From assembly GCF_001522545.3 (NCBI RefSeq), contig NC_031778.1:24219797-24283796 (forward strand): a stretch of DNA of 64,000 nt, in the 5' to 3' direction. A program made the translations under genes and the position numbers. Within the stretch, counting starts at the first letter, position 1, and every line of letters starts with the position of its first letter. A model generated the notes under the pieces. That model had not been told where the DNA came from, made no database searches, and worked only from the letters and a program-made list of their open reading frames with translations. This document shows, in pieces, positions 62,351-64,000 of the stretch. Origin of the DNA: Parus major. Taxonomy: Eukaryota; Chordata; Aves; Passeriformes; Paridae.

Positions 62351-63950
62351 TCACAGGTAACTGGGCCACCTTTGCTGTGCTGCTGTGCTCTCCCTTCACC
62401 TGCTCCTACTTATCCAGGGCCAGACTTTCCTTCACCAGCTGAGATTCCAATCCCTACACACACAGCAATGTATTTCTCAGTATTTCACAATGAAAATCCC
62501 TGCCAGCATTTTCTGGGGCTCTTTACAGGCACAAGCAGTACACACCCTTTCCATTCAATGGGAAAGAATATGAGAATTTCACTGGGATAAATAATGGAGA
62601 CACTACATTCCCCAGACCCCTCACACAAAGGTCAACCTTCCTTACACCCTCTCCCTCTCCCCGTAAGTCAGTGAGGGACCCTTCTCAGGCTCTGCATCCA
62701 GCCAAGTCTAAGACTCAGAACTTCATTATTTTAAACTGGCTTAGCTGTATTGCTGACTTGTGTCCATCCCAACTCAAACTCTCCTCAAATTTCTGCAATC
62801 TCTCAGATCGCCGGTCTTTGCTTTTCCACTGGACCTCCCATTTCTGCCTGATTCACATTCCTTAGTTTCCAATAATCTCTTCTTTGCTCTGATGTCCACC
62901 TCCCCTAGAATGCGGCTCCTCTGCTACAAGAACAGGTCCCTAAAGTGTATGTTTATTAATAAACTAAAGATGTCAAATAACGTGGTACTAAAGATGTAAG
63001 TACACTGTTCCTCTACAGAAACGAGAGGACATCTTATTTCTGCGTGTCTCATCTGCCCTTCTGTCACTACTCCCGGGACATCAGCTGCAGGAGGTGACTG
63101 GCAGTGCCAGAGCTGCAGCTCTTCCGAGGAGGCTGGAATCCTGAGGTCTGCCCAGCCTCTGTCTTTCTGCACCTGCAGGGACCATCACTACTTTCATGTG
63201 CCTCGTGAGCTGCTGTTTTTCTCTGAAGAACAGGATTTTTGGTCAAATGAACCAGTGGTCTCTGAGGCACAAGACTGAAATCCCACTGAAACGTGCAAAG
63301 GAGAAAGAAATCTGCCCTGCATTAGTAATGAGCTAGAAGTTCATAGGTAATAAAAAAGCAAATTAACCATTATCCTCTTCTCACTTCCAGATAAGCAGCA
63401 AGAAAATGTTATCTGTATGGACTAAATACTGCCGAGTCCCCAGATCCTCTGAGTACTTGCAGCCTCAATGAACCAATGATGCTTATCTCCTGACTCTGGT
63501 GGTGGCTTTAAGCACTGAAAACAGTTCCGTAGAGCAGCAGGAAACACTGCACCTTTCATGTGCAAATATGTTCTTTGCAGTCATCTAAGTTTTTCCAAGG
63601 GAGCTAATCTTTCTGTTCCTGCACGAGCACTCCTCGTGTCTAAAGGCATCTGACTAATTTTTACTTCTAGTTATTTAGAGAGTTGAGACCATCTGCATTA
63701 AAAACCAGCAGGTAGAAGCTGCTTTATGTGCTACTGCTAGCACAGCGAAACTGTAGGAATAATTTAAGCAGATACAAGCCTCGGTACTGTGGTTTTCTTA
63801 TACTTCTCCTGGTGCTTATGTGATCCCCTCTGCTCTGCCTCCTGACGCTTAGATGTTTCCACTGATCCTGATCTAGATGGCACAGGGAGTTAATTAATGC
63901 AGTAGCTTTTGGTTTTGGGATGGGTTTGTTAAAATCGGTTTGTGCCTTAC

Positions 63951-64000
63951 TTGGTTCCCCAGCGTCGCCTCCACAGAAAATGTAGCATATCACGGGAATG
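63951..64000 (-). other. MME: Weak candidate noncoding MME exon end at window edge
   Basis: On the minus strand GGAGGCGACGCTGGGGAACC is followed by AA|GTAAGG, a good donor. The sequence before it is GC-richer than the surrounding intron and runs off the window. It may be a 5' UTR exon of MME. Confidence 0.25.

Larger units (their letters stand above)
61633..64000 (-). other. MME: MME 5' intron (to right edge)
   Basis: Because coding exon 1 begins with an acceptor only 10 nt before the ATG, at least one noncoding exon must lie to the right, here or beyond the window. A (CA)n run lies at 61804-61830. No coding sequence is seen. Confidence 0.65.

Noticed and set aside
63724..63993. 89-codon minus-strand frame at the right edge.
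   Set aside because: No family resemblance, and a good splice donor interrupts it at 63950; it is better seen as possible UTR exon plus intron.

Overview
The window looks like avian nuclear DNA. It carries CR1-type LINE tails, many GC-rich minisatellites (several broken by runs of N), spliced vertebrate genes with short introns, and the 3' ends of two neighbouring genes known to be adjacent in vertebrates. A passerine is my guess only. I see no operons, CRISPR, tRNA or rRNA, and no bacterial or viral genes.

Layout. (1) 319-5360, + strand: the last four coding exons of PLCH1 (phospholipase C eta-1), covering the end of the C2 domain and the long C-terminal tail (847 residues here), followed by a 3' UTR to about 6.36 kb. 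(2) 6.4-34.1 kb: intergenic DNA with no convincing gene. It holds a 21-bp minisatellite (13.6 kb), a rearranged inverted LTR-like repeat (21.5-22.0 kb), an 11-bp minisatellite (22.1-22.5 kb), CR1 tails (22.7 and 24.0 kb), a G-run cluster (24.7 kb), GC-rich arrays next to assembly gaps (29.7-30.4 and 32.7-33.3 kb), and a small CpG-rich block with two tandem arrays (33.3-33.8 kb). (3) 35437-61622, - strand: the complete coding region of MME (neprilysin), reconstructed exon by exon. It has 22 coding exons summing to 2253 nt, that is 750 residues plus stop, the same length as the mammalian protein. All zinc and catalytic residues and all twelve disulfide cysteines are present. (4) 61633-64000: the 5' intron of MME, with two weak candidates for noncoding first exons.

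PLCH1 and MME are transcribed towards each other (tail to tail), as in mammals. They are not known to act in one pathway. PLCH1 makes IP3 and DAG from PIP2 inside the cell, while MME is a cell-surface zinc peptidase that degrades peptides. The most unusual non-genic features are the permuted inverted LTR-like repeat, the CpG-rich tandem-repeat block just past the MME 3' end, and the repeat arrays that coincide with assembly gaps. I found no convincing previously undescribed gene system.
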